Positions 6,726-14,974 are shown, counted from the first letter of the stretch. The stretch: DNA of 32,793 bases from Coriobacteriia bacterium (GCA_025361335.1 JANYAK010000028.1:1-32793), one strand, 5' to 3'. The notes: generated by a model not told the origin, from the sequence alone. A program made the numbers and translations.

Positions 6726-9700
6726 CTACGGAGCGAGCCGGAAGGCCACACCCTCGTACAGGAATGTCGACCTGTGGACCTTCTGGACCTGGGCCTTCTC
6801 GCCCTCGCTGGCCGTGTAGAAGTGGCCGCCGGTCCGCCTGTTGAGGAATCGGTGCACAGGCGCGCCCGATGCCGAGGCCACCCTGTAGGCGATGCCCTCG
6901 TAGCGCCACGCGCGGGCCGCGCGGGCGGTCATCAACGTTGCCTTCTCCGCCTCCGAGATCGTGTAGAAGTGCGTCCCCGTACGGACGTTGTAGAAGCGGT
7001 GAAGGGGCATGTTGTTGCTCGGGTTCGCGACATTGACCACGTAGGCCACGCCCTCGAGACGGAAGCGCGAGCGGGACGTCCAGACGGCGGCTGTCGCTTC
7101 AGCCATCGATGCGGTATAGAAGTACTCTCCCGACCGCGTATGGCGCAGCCGATACACGGCGACCCGCTGATCCGCATCCCGAGCGAACGAGACCGCGATC
7201 GTGTGGTTACCCTTCACGTTCGTGCAGTCGTAGCTCATCACCGCTCCGACCGAAGCATCGTCCACCAGCACGTCGAGAACGTGGAAGCCGGGGTTCGGGG
7301 TGATCGCGAACGTCTGCGAACCCCCGTATGGGACGGTCTGCGGGCCGAGCGGCGAGATGGAGCCGTTGCTGCCGGCGGACGAGGTGACGGTGAAGGTGTC
7401 GATGGCGAAGCTGGCCTCGATCGTGTGGTTCTTCACGACGTTGGTGAAGTCGTAACTGGCGACAGCGCCGACCGAGACGCCGTCCACCAGCACATCGGCG
7501 ACGTGATAGCCCGTGTCCGCCGCGATGGTGAAGCGGAGGTCGGTGCCGAAGGGCACGACCTGTGGGCCGTCCGGCGAGATGGACCCGTTCGTCCCCGCGG
7601 AGGAGGTGATGTCGAAGAGCGAGGACGCAACGAAGACGTCTTTCGCGCCGTTCGTGTCGTCGGATACCACGTCAGTGGCGGCGGAGACATAGACGACGAC
7701 CTGTCCGTCGGCGCTGATCTGGGGATCATAGCTGTCGTCGTCTGGCCCGTGACCCGTGGGGGCCACACTCGCGCACGTCGTGCTTCCGCTCAGCATGTCG
7801 CGCACGAAGACGTCCTCAGCCCTATTGGTGTCGCCGGGAAGGATGTTCAAGGGGTCCGCGGAGTCAGAGGAATTCGCACCGGCCACGAATGCGACGAAGC
7901 GGCCGTCCGCGCTGATGTCGGGGGACCCGGCCCCAGCGCCAAGGGTCCCCGCGCCGGTGACCGACACGCACGTCGTCGTACCGGCCACTATATCGCGCAC
8001 GAAGACGTCATCGTTGCTGTTGCTGTCGTCCGCCACGAGGTTGCCCGCAGAAGACTGGAAGGCCACGTACCGGCCGTCAGCGCTCACCGACGGCTTGAAG
8101 GATGAGTCGTTCGCCTCCTGCCCATCGTTGGTCATGCTCACGCGCGTCGTCTCACCCGTGAGCATGTCGTGCATGAAGATGTCGCTCTGGCTGTTCGTGT
8201 CGTCCGCGACCAGGTTCGACGCGCCAGACCTGAAGACGACGTAACGGCCGTCCGTGCTCATTCCGACGTCATCACTGTCGGCGCCGGCCTCGGTCCCGTC
8301 GGTCGCAACGCTCACGCGTTCGATGGTCCCGCCGACCATGTCGCGCACGTATATGTCGGGCTGGTCGTTTGTGTCGTTCGGAACCAGGGCACTGTCTGTA
8401 CGGAACGCGACGTAGCGGCCGTCATCGCTGATCGCAGGTGAGCGGCTCCCATAGGTGCCTTGGTTTCCATCGGCGTCCACACTGACACGCACCGTGCTAC
8501 CGAGGAGCATGTCCCGGTAGAATATGTCGGCCTCACGGTTCGTGTCGCCGCCGACAAGGTTCGTTGAGAAGTCAGTGAAGGCGACGTAGCGGCCGTCGGT
8601 GCTGACGGCGGCGCCTTCGGTTTCGGACGCCCGGAGTGAGTTGCTCTGCGCACCGTCACCGACGCTGACGAGCGAGACTCGGCCGGACTGCATATCCTTC
8701 AGATACCAGTCCTGTCCCACGTCCTTGACGCCACCGTTCGTGTCCTCTGCAACGAGGCCGTTGCCGGTATAGAAGACCACGTAGCGTCCGCTCGAAGAGA
8801 TGTAGCCCTCCCTGCTCCCTCGCGCCGACGGCGGGATCTGGTTGTCCCGGCCCTGGGCCCCTGCTGAATCGACGCTGGCCCGAACGGTGAACGCGACTCG
8901 CGAGGCGAACTTCGGGATTGAGTCGAGCGCCGCATCCGCGTCGGTCTTCGGGGTACTCGCGTCGATCGAGAACAGCGTTCCGCCGGCGTAGGTCTGGCCG
9001 ACGTGGTCGCCGGTGGGGTCGACGAACTCGACGGAGTGAGCGCCGCTCTCGGCGGGCATCGCGTATGTGCCGTCCAGACCGGTCGTCGCGACGCCCGCAG
9101 GGGACAGCCATCCGGCCGCGAGCGACTGGAACCACGGGTCGAGGTACATGTCGGTGACCCTGACCCCGGCCAGCGCGGCGGTATCCGTGTCGGTGACCAC
9201 ACCGCCGATGCTCGACCAATCACCCGAGGGGATCGAGAGGTCCTTCACGCGGATCCCGTAGTTGCCCGTGTAAAGATAGTCGTACGAGCGGGTCAGCACG
9301 TAGACCATGCCGTCGGCGCGCGCGGTGTATCCGATGCGCGAGAAGTTGCTGCAGCCGCCGTCGTCATCCGAGGCGAGGCGCGTGGCCCCGTCGGCCGCGT
9401 ACACGTCCAAGAGGGTATCCAGGTTCGAGGCGAGACTGGCAAGGTCCGGGCCGGTCTCGATCACGTAGGAGTGACCAGCGACGACGTCGACCTGGTACCA
9501 GTCGTCGTCGGATCTCGTCCCGTACGAGGCGGTCATGATCGTCCCGTCCGCCGGGAGCGCGTTCGCCGTGGCGTACGTGCCGTTCGGTTCCGTCTCGGAC
9601 GGAGGCGTGACAGGCGGGAACGCCGCCCAAGCGCTCATCGGCCCCATGAACATGGACACCAATGCGGCGACGACTGCGACGCTGGTGATCCTTCCGAGCG

Positions 9701-9734
9701 ATCCAAGCATCCTTCGCGACCTCGAACGTCCCAT
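6726..9734 (-). CDS. Secreted multidomain protein: PPC, CarboxypepD_reg-like, seven-blade PD40 propeller, InlB-type repeats, DUF5648
   Basis: A 1002-residue exported protein of unknown function. Order: signal peptide 1-38 (ending AWA-A); PPC-like beta domain about 46-165 with DDDWYQVDV; a carboxypeptidase-regulatory-like domain about 172-272 with GGVVTDTDTAALAGVRVTD; seven PD40/TolB-type blades about 311-704, each of the form S-x-D-G-R-Y-V-x-F followed by DTNxxxD and F/Y-x-R-D; two divergent InlB-type repeats about 705-856 (SSAGTNGSISP and SSAGSNGSISP); and three DUF5648-like modules at 857-1002 (HRFYNVRTGTHFYT). No LPXTG anchor or transmembrane tail is seen. The repeated Asp/Asn loops could bind calcium. 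It is a paralogue of the next gene upstream, which lacks the InlB-type pair. Start ATG at 9734 follows a GGGGAACGGGG purine tract. Confidence 0.88.
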   Translation of the reverse strand: MGRSRSRRMLGSLGRITSVAVVAALVSMFMGPMSAWAAFPPVTPPSETEPNGTYATANALPADGTIMTASYGTRSDDDWYQVDVVAGHSYVIETGPDLASLASNLDTLLDVYAADGATRLASDDDGGCSNFSRIGYTARADGMVYVLTRSYDYLYTGNYGIRVKDLSIPSGDWSSIGGVVTDTDTAALAGVRVTDMYLDPWFQSLAAGWLSPAGVATTGLDGTYAMPAESGAHSVEFVDPTGDHVGQTYAGGTLFSIDASTPKTDADAALDSIPKFASRVAFTVRASVDSAGAQGRDNQIPPSARGSREGYISSSGRYVVFYTGNGLVAEDTNGGVKDVGQDWYLKDMQSGRVSLVSVGDGAQSNSLRASETEGAAVSTDGRYVAFTDFSTNLVGGDTNREADIFYRDMLLGSTVRVSVDADGNQGTYGSRSPAISDDGRYVAFRTDSALVPNDTNDQPDIYVRDMVGGTIERVSVATDGTEAGADSDDVGMSTDGRYVVFRSGASNLVADDTNSQSDIFMHDMLTGETTRVSMTNDGQEANDSSFKPSVSADGRYVAFQSSAGNLVADDSNSNDDVFVRDIVAGTTTCVSVTGAGTLGAGAGSPDISADGRFVAFVAGANSSDSADPLNILPGDTNRAEDVFVRDMLSGSTTCASVAPTGHGPDDDSYDPQISADGQVVVYVSAATDVVSDDTNGAKDVFVASSLFDITSSAGTNGSISPDGPQVVPFGTDLRFTIAADTGYHVADVLVDGVSVGAVASYDFTNVVKNHTIEASFAIDTFTVTSSAGSNGSISPLGPQTVPYGGSQTFAITPNPGFHVLDVLVDDASVGAVMSYDCTNVKGNHTIAVSFARDADQRVAVYRLRHTRSGEYFYTASMAEATAAVWTSRSRFRLEGVAYVVNVANPSNNMPLHRFYNVRTGTHFYTISEAEKATLMTARAARAWRYEGIAYRVASASGAPVHRFLNRRTGGHFYTASEGEKAQVQKVHRSTFLYEGVAFRLAP

Positions 9735-9785
9735 CTAGATCCCCGTTCCCCGATGTGCGGACCCACGTAGGCCGCCGCTGCTCCT

Positions 9786-9799
9786 GTCGCCATTGCGAC
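9786..9799 (-). promoter_or_regulatory. Leader stem-loop conserved with paralogue
   Basis: GTCGC and GCGAC pair around a four-base loop in the 5' leader, just downstream of the -10 box. The paralogue has the same five-pair stem at the same place with a different loop (12573-12586). Retention of the stem while the loop changes suggests an RNA structure under selection. Confidence 0.4.
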
Positions 9800-9807
9800 G
9801 CACGAGC

Positions 9808-9842
9808 ATCATATCAAGATGCTGGCAACGTGCGGACCTGAA
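9808..9842 (-). promoter_or_regulatory. Promoter of the longer PD40 surface-protein gene
   Basis: TATGAT at 9813-9808 on the minus strand is a good -10 box, about 73 bases before the ATG. The -10 and the 30 bases upstream are closely matched in the paralogue's upstream region (12595-12630), although the -35 hexamer (TCCGCA here) is far from consensus. The match suggests a shared sigma factor or activator site. Confidence 0.5.
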
Positions 9843-9891
9843 ACACAGCGAGGTCGGGCCCCATTTCGTGATGCCGCCACTCCCTGCTGAG

Positions 9892-9944
9892 ACCCGAGCG
9901 CGCAGGTGCGCCCCCGCGGAATCGCGAGGGCGCACCGGGAACGC
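9892..9944 (-). repeat. 53-bp repeat copy 2, containing a terminator-like hairpin
   Basis: Exact copy of 6649-6701. The nine-pair stem is at 9905-9913 and 9928-9936, with the same inner stem. It begins 25 bases after the stop of the surface-protein gene at 9969, the same spacing as copy 1, so it marks the 3' boundary of the duplicated transcription unit. Confidence 0.7.
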
Positions 9945-9968
9945 GAGAGAGCTACCGCTGGTCGCGGC

Positions 9969-12515
9969 CTACTGCGCGAGCCAGAAGACGGCGCCCTCGT
10001 ACACGAATGTCGAGCGAGGAGTGGTCTGGATCTGGGCCTTCTCGCCCTCGTTCGCGGTGTAGAAGTGGCTGCCGGTCCGCCGGTTGAAGAAGCGGTACAC
10101 GGGCAAGCCCGAGGTCGAGGACACCCTGTAGGCGATGCCCTCGAAGCGCCACGTGCGAGTCGCGCTCGGGGTCATGAGCGACGCCTTCTCGCCCTCCGAG
10201 ATCGTGTAGAAGTGCGACCCCGTGCGGATGTTGTAGAAACGATACAGGGGCATGCCGTTGTCGGGGTTCGAGGCGTTGTAGGAATACGCCACACCCTCGT
10301 AGCGGAAGGACCTCGAGAGGTAACGCATGACCGACGTCTTCTCACCCTCTGAAGCGGTGAAGAAGTGGACCCCCGTGCGCAGGTTGTAGAAGCGGTACAC
10401 AGGACGCATGTCCTCGACGACGGGCGCGAGGTCCGTGACGAAGACGTCCATGCAATCGTTGGTGTCGTCCTTGACGATGTTGGTGGCATACGAGCTGAAC
10501 GACACCCGCAGGCCGTCGGCGCTGATCTTGGGCTCGTAGCTGTACTCATCCGTCGGACCCCTGTCGGCGTTCACGCTCACGATCGCCGTGGTCCGGTGCA
10601 GCATGTCGCGCACGAAGATGTCGCCTTCGTCGTTGCTGTCACCCGGCACGACGTTCAAGTTCAAGAGCGCTCCCGGGTCGTCCGATACGAACGTCACATA
10701 CCGTCCATCGGCGCTGATGTCAGGTTCCTCGCAATAGTCGTCGTTGGGGACGCCTTCGCTCGTCAACGACGCGCAGCTTGTGGTTCCGGCCTGAAGGTCG
10801 CGCACGTAGATCTGCTGCGCGTGCGACGGCCCCCCTGTGAACCCGCCGAGGTTCGTGGCGTACGACGCGAACGCGACGTAGCGACCGTTGCCGCTGATCG
10901 CCGGCTCGTCGCTGCTGTTGTTGGCCTGGACGGCGCCGGCGCCCACGCTCGCCCGGGTCGTCGTATGCGTGTTCGTGTCGTAGACGAAGACGTCATCCTC
11001 GTTGTTCGTATCGTTCTCGACGAGGTTGGAGGCCTCGGACTCGAACGCGATACGACTTCCGTCGGCGCTGATGTCCGGCTCCCAGGAGCGAGCGTTGGGG
11101 TCTGACCCGTCCGAGGCGACGCTGACCCGCTCGATCGTGCCCTCCACCATGTCGCGCAGGTAGATGTCCTGGCTTCCGTTCGTGTCGTCAGGAACGAGTG
11201 CCGCGCCCGACAGGAACGCGACATAGCGCCCGTCATCGCTCATCGACGGCGAACGGCTACCCCTGGAACCCTGCTTGCCCTCCGCGTCCACGCTGATCCG
11301 AGTCGTGATCCCGGTCTCGAGGTCGCGATAGAAGACGTCCTTGACCCCGTTGTCGTCGTCGCTCACGAACCCGTCGGAATCGCTGTCGAATACCGCGAAG
11401 CGACCGTCCGCGCTCACGTCGGCTTCGTACGTGTCCGATCCAGCGCCCGGCTGAGCGCCATTGGTCGCTTGGCTGACCAACTTGACCCCTCCGCCGGCGG
11501 TGTCCTTGACGTACCAGTCCTGGGAGTTGTTATGGTCCCAGCCGACGAGCGCGTTGCCAGTGAGGAACATCACGAAGCGGCCATCAGAGCTCATGGCGGA
11601 GCTCCGACTGCCCCGGACGTTGCCGCCGCTGTCCGTGCCCTGCACGCCCGCCGCGTCGACGCTCACGCGAGCGGTGCTCGTCGCGCGGCTGACGATCGAT
11701 CCCATCACGGCGTTGATGCCGGTCCTGGGTATCCCGGCCTCGACCAGGAACTGCGTGGCCTCGGAATAGGTCCACTTGCCGTCGTAGGCCTGCGCGGGGT
11801 ACTTGCCGCTCGGATCCTGGAACGTGACGGTGTGGATGCCGTCGAAGGTCGTCCGCGTGTACAGACCGCTCGCGTTAGTGACGGCCCGCGAATCGATTCC
11901 GTAGTCGGGATCCAGCTCGTGGAACCATGGATCGTAGTAGCGGTCCGTGACCGTGATCCCCGCGAGCCCGACGCCGCCCGGCCCGGTCACCTTGCCGCTG
12001 ATGCTCGAGTTGGGGGCGTTGAGATCGGTGACGCGGATGCCGTACTTGCCGCTGTATGACATGTCCTGGGACTGCGCGGCGATGTAGATCGTCTTGTTCC
12101 TGTTGGGCGCGTAGAACATCTGCATGAAGCCGCCGGGGACGGACCCCCAGTAGTCCGGGGAGAGCCCAGTGCTGCCGTCGGCGTCGATCATGGACACCTG
12201 CATGGGCAGGCCCTGGCCGAGTTGGGTCGTGTCCGGCCCGGTCTCGATCCGGTACGTGTGGCCCATGATCAGGTCGACCTTGAAGAAGTCGGTATCCCAC
12301 GCGGGGCTGATCTCCGCCAGCGTGATAGACGCGTCCGCGGTGATCGTGGTGGCTTCAGAAGCTAAGTCGTTGGGCTCGACCTCGACCGCCGGCGCGGGCC
12401 GCACCGCCATCGCGGGCAGCGGTCCCACGCAGATCGACACGAGCGCCATCACCAGCGCGACGCTCATGAGCCTTCTAAGCGATCCGAGCACTTTTCGCGA
12501 CGTCCCGTGTTCCAT
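9969..12515 (-). CDS. Secreted multidomain protein: PPC, CarboxypepD_reg-like, seven-blade PD40 propeller, DUF5648
   Basis: An 848-residue paralogue of the preceding protein. Signal peptide about 1-36 (PLPAMA), PPC-like domain beginning EVEPNDLASEA with DTDFFKVDL, a carboxypeptidase-regulatory-like domain (SGKVTGPGGVGLAGITVTD), seven PD40 blades, then three DUF5648-like modules over about the last 146 residues (YRFYNIRTGSHFYTISEGEK). The two InlB-type repeats of the paralogue are absent, accounting for almost all of the 154-residue length difference. The fifth blade departs from the pattern (GGFTGGPSHAQQ in place of the DTN loop). ATG at 12515 is used because the signal peptide starts there and GGGGGAACGGGG lies upstream; the frame stays open upstream. 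Probably a cell-surface or released structural or binding protein; no catalytic domain is visible. Confidence 0.87.
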   Translation of the reverse strand: MEHGTSRKVLGSLRRLMSVALVMALVSICVGPLPAMAVRPAPAVEVEPNDLASEATTITADASITLAEISPAWDTDFFKVDLIMGHTYRIETGPDTTQLGQGLPMQVSMIDADGSTGLSPDYWGSVPGGFMQMFYAPNRNKTIYIAAQSQDMSYSGKYGIRVTDLNAPNSSISGKVTGPGGVGLAGITVTDRYYDPWFHELDPDYGIDSRAVTNASGLYTRTTFDGIHTVTFQDPSGKYPAQAYDGKWTYSEATQFLVEAGIPRTGINAVMGSIVSRATSTARVSVDAAGVQGTDSGGNVRGSRSSAMSSDGRFVMFLTGNALVGWDHNNSQDWYVKDTAGGGVKLVSQATNGAQPGAGSDTYEADVSADGRFAVFDSDSDGFVSDDDNGVKDVFYRDLETGITTRISVDAEGKQGSRGSRSPSMSDDGRYVAFLSGAALVPDDTNGSQDIYLRDMVEGTIERVSVASDGSDPNARSWEPDISADGSRIAFESEASNLVENDTNNEDDVFVYDTNTHTTTRASVGAGAVQANNSSDEPAISGNGRYVAFASYATNLGGFTGGPSHAQQIYVRDLQAGTTSCASLTSEGVPNDDYCEEPDISADGRYVTFVSDDPGALLNLNVVPGDSNDEGDIFVRDMLHRTTAIVSVNADRGPTDEYSYEPKISADGLRVSFSSYATNIVKDDTNDCMDVFVTDLAPVVEDMRPVYRFYNLRTGVHFFTASEGEKTSVMRYLSRSFRYEGVAYSYNASNPDNGMPLYRFYNIRTGSHFYTISEGEKASLMTPSATRTWRFEGIAYRVSSTSGLPVYRFFNRRTGSHFYTANEGEKAQIQTTPRSTFVYEGAVFWLAQ

Positions 12516-12572
12516 GACGTTCCCCGTTCCCCCGATGCGCGGACCCACGTCCCGTGGCCCCGCCGCGCCATC

Positions 12573-12586
12573 GTCGCTGATGCGAC
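12573..12586 (-). promoter_or_regulatory. Leader stem-loop conserved with paralogue
   Basis: GTCGC/GCGAC stem with a different four-base loop from its counterpart at 9786-9799, placed at the same distance from the -10 box. Confidence 0.4.
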
Positions 12587-12594
12587 ACATGTGC

Positions 12595-12630
12595 ATCATA
12601 TCGAATTGCCGGCGATGTGCGACCGAAAAT
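12595..12630 (-). promoter_or_regulatory. Promoter of the shorter PD40 surface-protein gene
   Basis: TATGAT at 12600-12595 on the minus strand is the likely -10 box, about 80 bases before the start. The adjoining upstream bases align with the paralogue's promoter with scattered substitutions. The -35 region (GTCGCA at 17-base spacing) is poor, so an activator may be needed. Confidence 0.5.
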
Positions 12631-12680
12631 GTCGGGACGAGCGCCCCTGTCAGCCGAGGCGCCAGGCCGCCGACGAGGAA

Positions 12681-12708
12681 GGGCCCCGTCCGCGATCGGA
12701 CGGGGCCC
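12681..12708 (-). terminator. Strong hairpin downstream of ahcY
   Basis: GGGCCCCGTCCG (12681-12692) and CGGACGGGGCCC (12697-12708) form a perfect twelve-pair stem around a CGAT loop, 34 bases past the ahcY stop. There is only a short T-poor tail, but the stem strength makes it the likely 3' end of the ahcY transcript. Confidence 0.65.
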
Positions 12709-12742
12709 CGCTTGAGAACGGATGGCAGCGAGGAACAGGGGC

Positions 12743-14002
12743 CTAGACGGTGCCCTCGTTCCAGCTCGCCAGGTACTTCTCCTGCTCGGGGGTGAGTGTG
12801 TCGATCTTCACGCCCATCGTCTCGAGCTTCAGCTTCGCGATGCCCGCGTCGATGTCGGCCGGCACGGGGTAGACGCCGGGCTCGAGCGAGGCGTGATTGG
12901 CGACCATGTACTCGGCGGACAGCGCCTGGTTGGCGAACGACATGTCCATCACCGAGGCAGGGTGGCCCTCGGCGCACGAGAGGTTCACCAGACGGCCGTC
13001 GGCCAGCAGGTAGACCTTGCGGCCGTCGGCGAACACGAACTCCTCCACGAGCGGACGGACCTCGCGGGACGAGACCGACTTCTCACGAAGATGCGGGATG
13101 TCGATCTCACAGTTGAAGTGACCGGAGTTTGCGAGGATCGCGCCGTCCTTCATGGCGTCGAGCGCGCCGGAGCCGACGACGTTGATGTCACCGGTCACGG
13201 TGAGCCAGATGTCGGCGAGCGCGGCGGCCTGGGCCGCGGGCATGACGCGGTAGCCGTCCATGACGGCCTCGAGCGCCTTGAGCGGATCGACCTCGCAGAT
13301 GATGACGTTGCCGCCATGACCGTCGGCACGCATCGCGATGCCGCGACCGCACCAGCCGTAGCCGGACACGACGACCGTGCGGCCGGCGATCAGGCGGTTG
13401 GTGGCGCGGATCACGCCGTCGAGTGTCGACTGTCCCGTTCCGTACCGGTTGTCGAACAGGTGCTTGGTGTTCGCATCGTTCACCGAGACGATCGGGAACT
13501 TCAGCGCGCCGTCAGCGGCCATGGCGCGCAGGCGGATGACGCCGGTCGTGGTCTCCTCGGTGCCGCCGATGATGTCAGCGAGCGCTTCGGGCCGCTCGGC
13601 GTGCACGCGGCCGACGACATCGGCGCCATCGTCCATGGTGATGTTGGGCTTGTGGTCGATCGCGGCATCGACGTGGCGATAGTAGGTCTCCGTGTCCTCG
13701 CCCTTGATGGCGTAGGTGCGGATGCCGTAATGGGCCACGAGGGCGGCCGCCACGTCGTCTTGCGTGGACAGCGGGTTGCTGGCGCACAGCACGATGTCGG
13801 CGCCGCCGGCCTTGAGGGTGCGCATGAGGTTGGCGGTCTCGGTGGTCACGTGCAGGCATGCGGAGACGCGCATTCCGGCGAGCGGCTTCTCGACCTCGAA
13901 GCGGTCGCGGATCGAGGCGAGTACCGGCATGTCGGCATCCGCCCACTCGATGCGCGCCTTGCCGGCGTCGGCCAGCGTGAGGTCCTTCACGTCGTGGTCC
14001 AT
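12743..14002 (-). CDS. ahcY: S-adenosylhomocysteinase
   Basis: This enzyme reversibly hydrolyses S-adenosylhomocysteine to adenosine and homocysteine, clearing the product inhibitor of methyltransferases. The 419-residue protein is the shorter archaeal/Thermotoga type, lacking the insertion and KPxHYRY tail of the long form. Key features: NAD-binding GYGWCGRG at 214-221, substrate-site ETTTG from 150, Lys180 and Asp184 in [23 protein letters not shown] from 293 and EGHP at 345-348. ATG at 14002 has AAGGAG five bases upstream. It has its own promoter and a strong 3' hairpin, so it is probably monocistronic; pnp lies immediately upstream on the same strand. Confidence 0.96.
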   Translation of the reverse strand: MDHDVKDLTLADAGKARIEWADADMPVLASIRDRFEVEKPLAGMRVSACLHVTTETANLMRTLKAGGADIVLCASNPLSTQDDVAAALVAHYGIRTYAIKGEDTETYYRHVDAAIDHKPNITMDDGADVVGRVHAERPEALADIIGGTEETTTGVIRLRAMAADGALKFPIVSVNDANTKHLFDNRYGTGQSTLDGVIRATNRLIAGRTVVVSGYGWCGRGIAMRADGHGGNVIICEVDPLKALEAVMDGYRVMPAAQAAALADIWLTVTGDINVVGSGALDAMKDGAILANSGHFNCEIDIPHLREKSVSSREVRPLVEEFVFADGRKVYLLADGRLVNLSCAEGHPASVMDMSFANQALSAEYMVANHASLEPGVYPVPADIDAGIAKLKLETMGVKIDTLTPEQEKYLASWNEGTV

Positions 14003-14091
14003 GGGAACTCCTTCGATACGCTTAAGCGACCGCCGCACTACAGGGCGAGCGGAAGGGCTGCTCTGTCCGAGCAACCGGAGAAGTATAGCAG

Positions 14092-14097
14092 TCGAGG
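14092..14097 (-). promoter_or_regulatory. -10 box of ahcY promoter
   Basis: TATACT on the minus strand with TG just upstream (TGCTATACT) makes an extended -10, about 90 bases before the ahcY ATG. No good -35 is visible. The leader begins with an eight-pair stem (GGTTGCTC with GAGCAGCC). No SAH-riboswitch consensus was recognised in it. Confidence 0.5.
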
Positions 14098-14101
14098 GCG
14101 C

Positions 14102-14119
14102 GCTCGCGGGACCGCGAGC
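14102..14119 (-). terminator. Palindromic hairpin downstream of pnp
   Basis: An 18-base palindrome with GCTCGCG/CGCGAGC arms and a short GGAC loop begins 25 bases after the pnp stop and immediately precedes the ahcY promoter, so it plausibly insulates ahcY from the upstream operon. Confidence 0.5.
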
Positions 14120-14144
14120 TCAGACAGCCGCCAGCCGGATCGGC

Positions 14145-14957
14145 TCAGATACGCTGGAGAACCGCCGCAAGGAGTCGCGCGAGTGAAGCTTCCGCCTTCG
14201 CTCCGGCGTCAAGGACCTCTTCGTGGCTCAGCCCGACGCCGCCGGCCGCGTTCGCGACCAGCGAGAAGCCGAGGACTCGAAGGCCGAGGGCCCGCGCGGC
14301 GATCACCTCGTGCACGGTCGACATCCCGACCACGTCGGTGCCCAGCCTTCGCAGCATCTCGACCTCCGCGACGGTCTCGAAGGCGGGCCCAAGGAGGCCC
14401 GTGTAGACGCCTTGGTGAAGAGTCATCCCCTGTTCGGACGCCACCTGAAGGGCCAACTCGCGCAGGGCGGGATCGTATGCATCCCGCATCGGGACGAACG
14501 GCACCCCGCCGGGAGGGCCGGGCCAACCCACCAAGGGGCTGTCGCCGGAGAGGTTGATCTGGTCCGCGATCACCACTACGTCGCCGGTGGCCAGATCCGG
14601 CGAGACCGCGCCGGCGGCGTTGGTCACGATGAGCGTATCGGCGCCGAGCGCCGCGGCCAGCCGCGCGGGATACGCGGCCTCAAGGGCGGTCACCCCTTGG
14701 TATCGATGCACGCGGCCTTGGAACAAGGCGACCGGGATGCCATCGGCCTCGCCGAGCAGCAGCTGCCCGGCGTGGCCGCGGACGCCCGATGGCGGATGAG
14801 GGAACGAAGGCAGGTCCGCGTACGAGACAGTCTGCGTGACCCCGATGGCGCTCGCCAGCCCGCCGAATCCCGAACCGAGCACCACCGCGGCGCGAACGCG
14901 GCCCGCCCAGGGCGCGAGCACGCGATCGGGCACGACCTCAAGCGTCGACATCGGCAT
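14145..14957 (-). CDS. Purine nucleoside phosphorylase (class I, trimeric PNP/MTAP family)
   Basis: A 270-residue phosphorylase that splits purine nucleosides with phosphate. Family signatures: GSGFGG at 28-33, HRYQG at 84-88, TNAAGAV at 112-118, GPAFET at 190-195 and GMSTVHE at 211-217. Asn236 in SLVANAAGG occupies the base-contacting position. An Asn there is typical of inosine/guanosine phosphorylases, whereas methylthioadenosine phosphorylases carry Asp, so I favour PNP although mtnA nearby would need an MTA phosphorylase. ATG at 14957 is chosen for AAGGAG six bases upstream; a GTG at 14978 overlapping the previous stop (GTGA) is the alternative. It follows a glycosyltransferase gene by 17 bases and appears co-transcribed with the polysaccharide operon. 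Confidence 0.88.
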   Translation of the reverse strand: MPMSTLEVVPDRVLAPWAGRVRAAVVLGSGFGGLASAIGVTQTVSYADLPSFPHPPSGVRGHAGQLLLGEADGIPVALFQGRVHRYQGVTALEAAYPARLAAALGADTLIVTNAAGAVSPDLATGDVVVIADQINLSGDSPLVGWPGPPGGVPFVPMRDAYDPALRELALQVASEQGMTLHQGVYTGLLGPAFETVAEVEMLRRLGTDVVGMSTVHEVIAARALGLRVLGFSLVANAAGGVGLSHEEVLDAGAKAEASLARLLAAVLQRI

Positions 14958-14974
14958 CCCTCGCTCCTTGCCGC

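Noticed and set aside
5352-8105. Long plus-strand open frame antisense to mtnA and the longer surface-protein gene
   Set aside because: It is rich in Arg, Gly and Asp/His with no recognisable domain, and covers two well-supported genes. Such frames are expected opposite high-GC coding DNA.
7600-8700. Regularly spaced repeats resembling a CRISPR array in the surface-protein genes
   Set aside because: The periodicity of about 160-190 bases reflects PD40 blades in a coding frame; repeats are degenerate and there are no spacers.
14003-14097. SAH riboswitch in the ahcY leader
   Set aside because: A stem-loop is present but the conserved GAGGAGCGCUGC-type core of SAH riboswitches is not.
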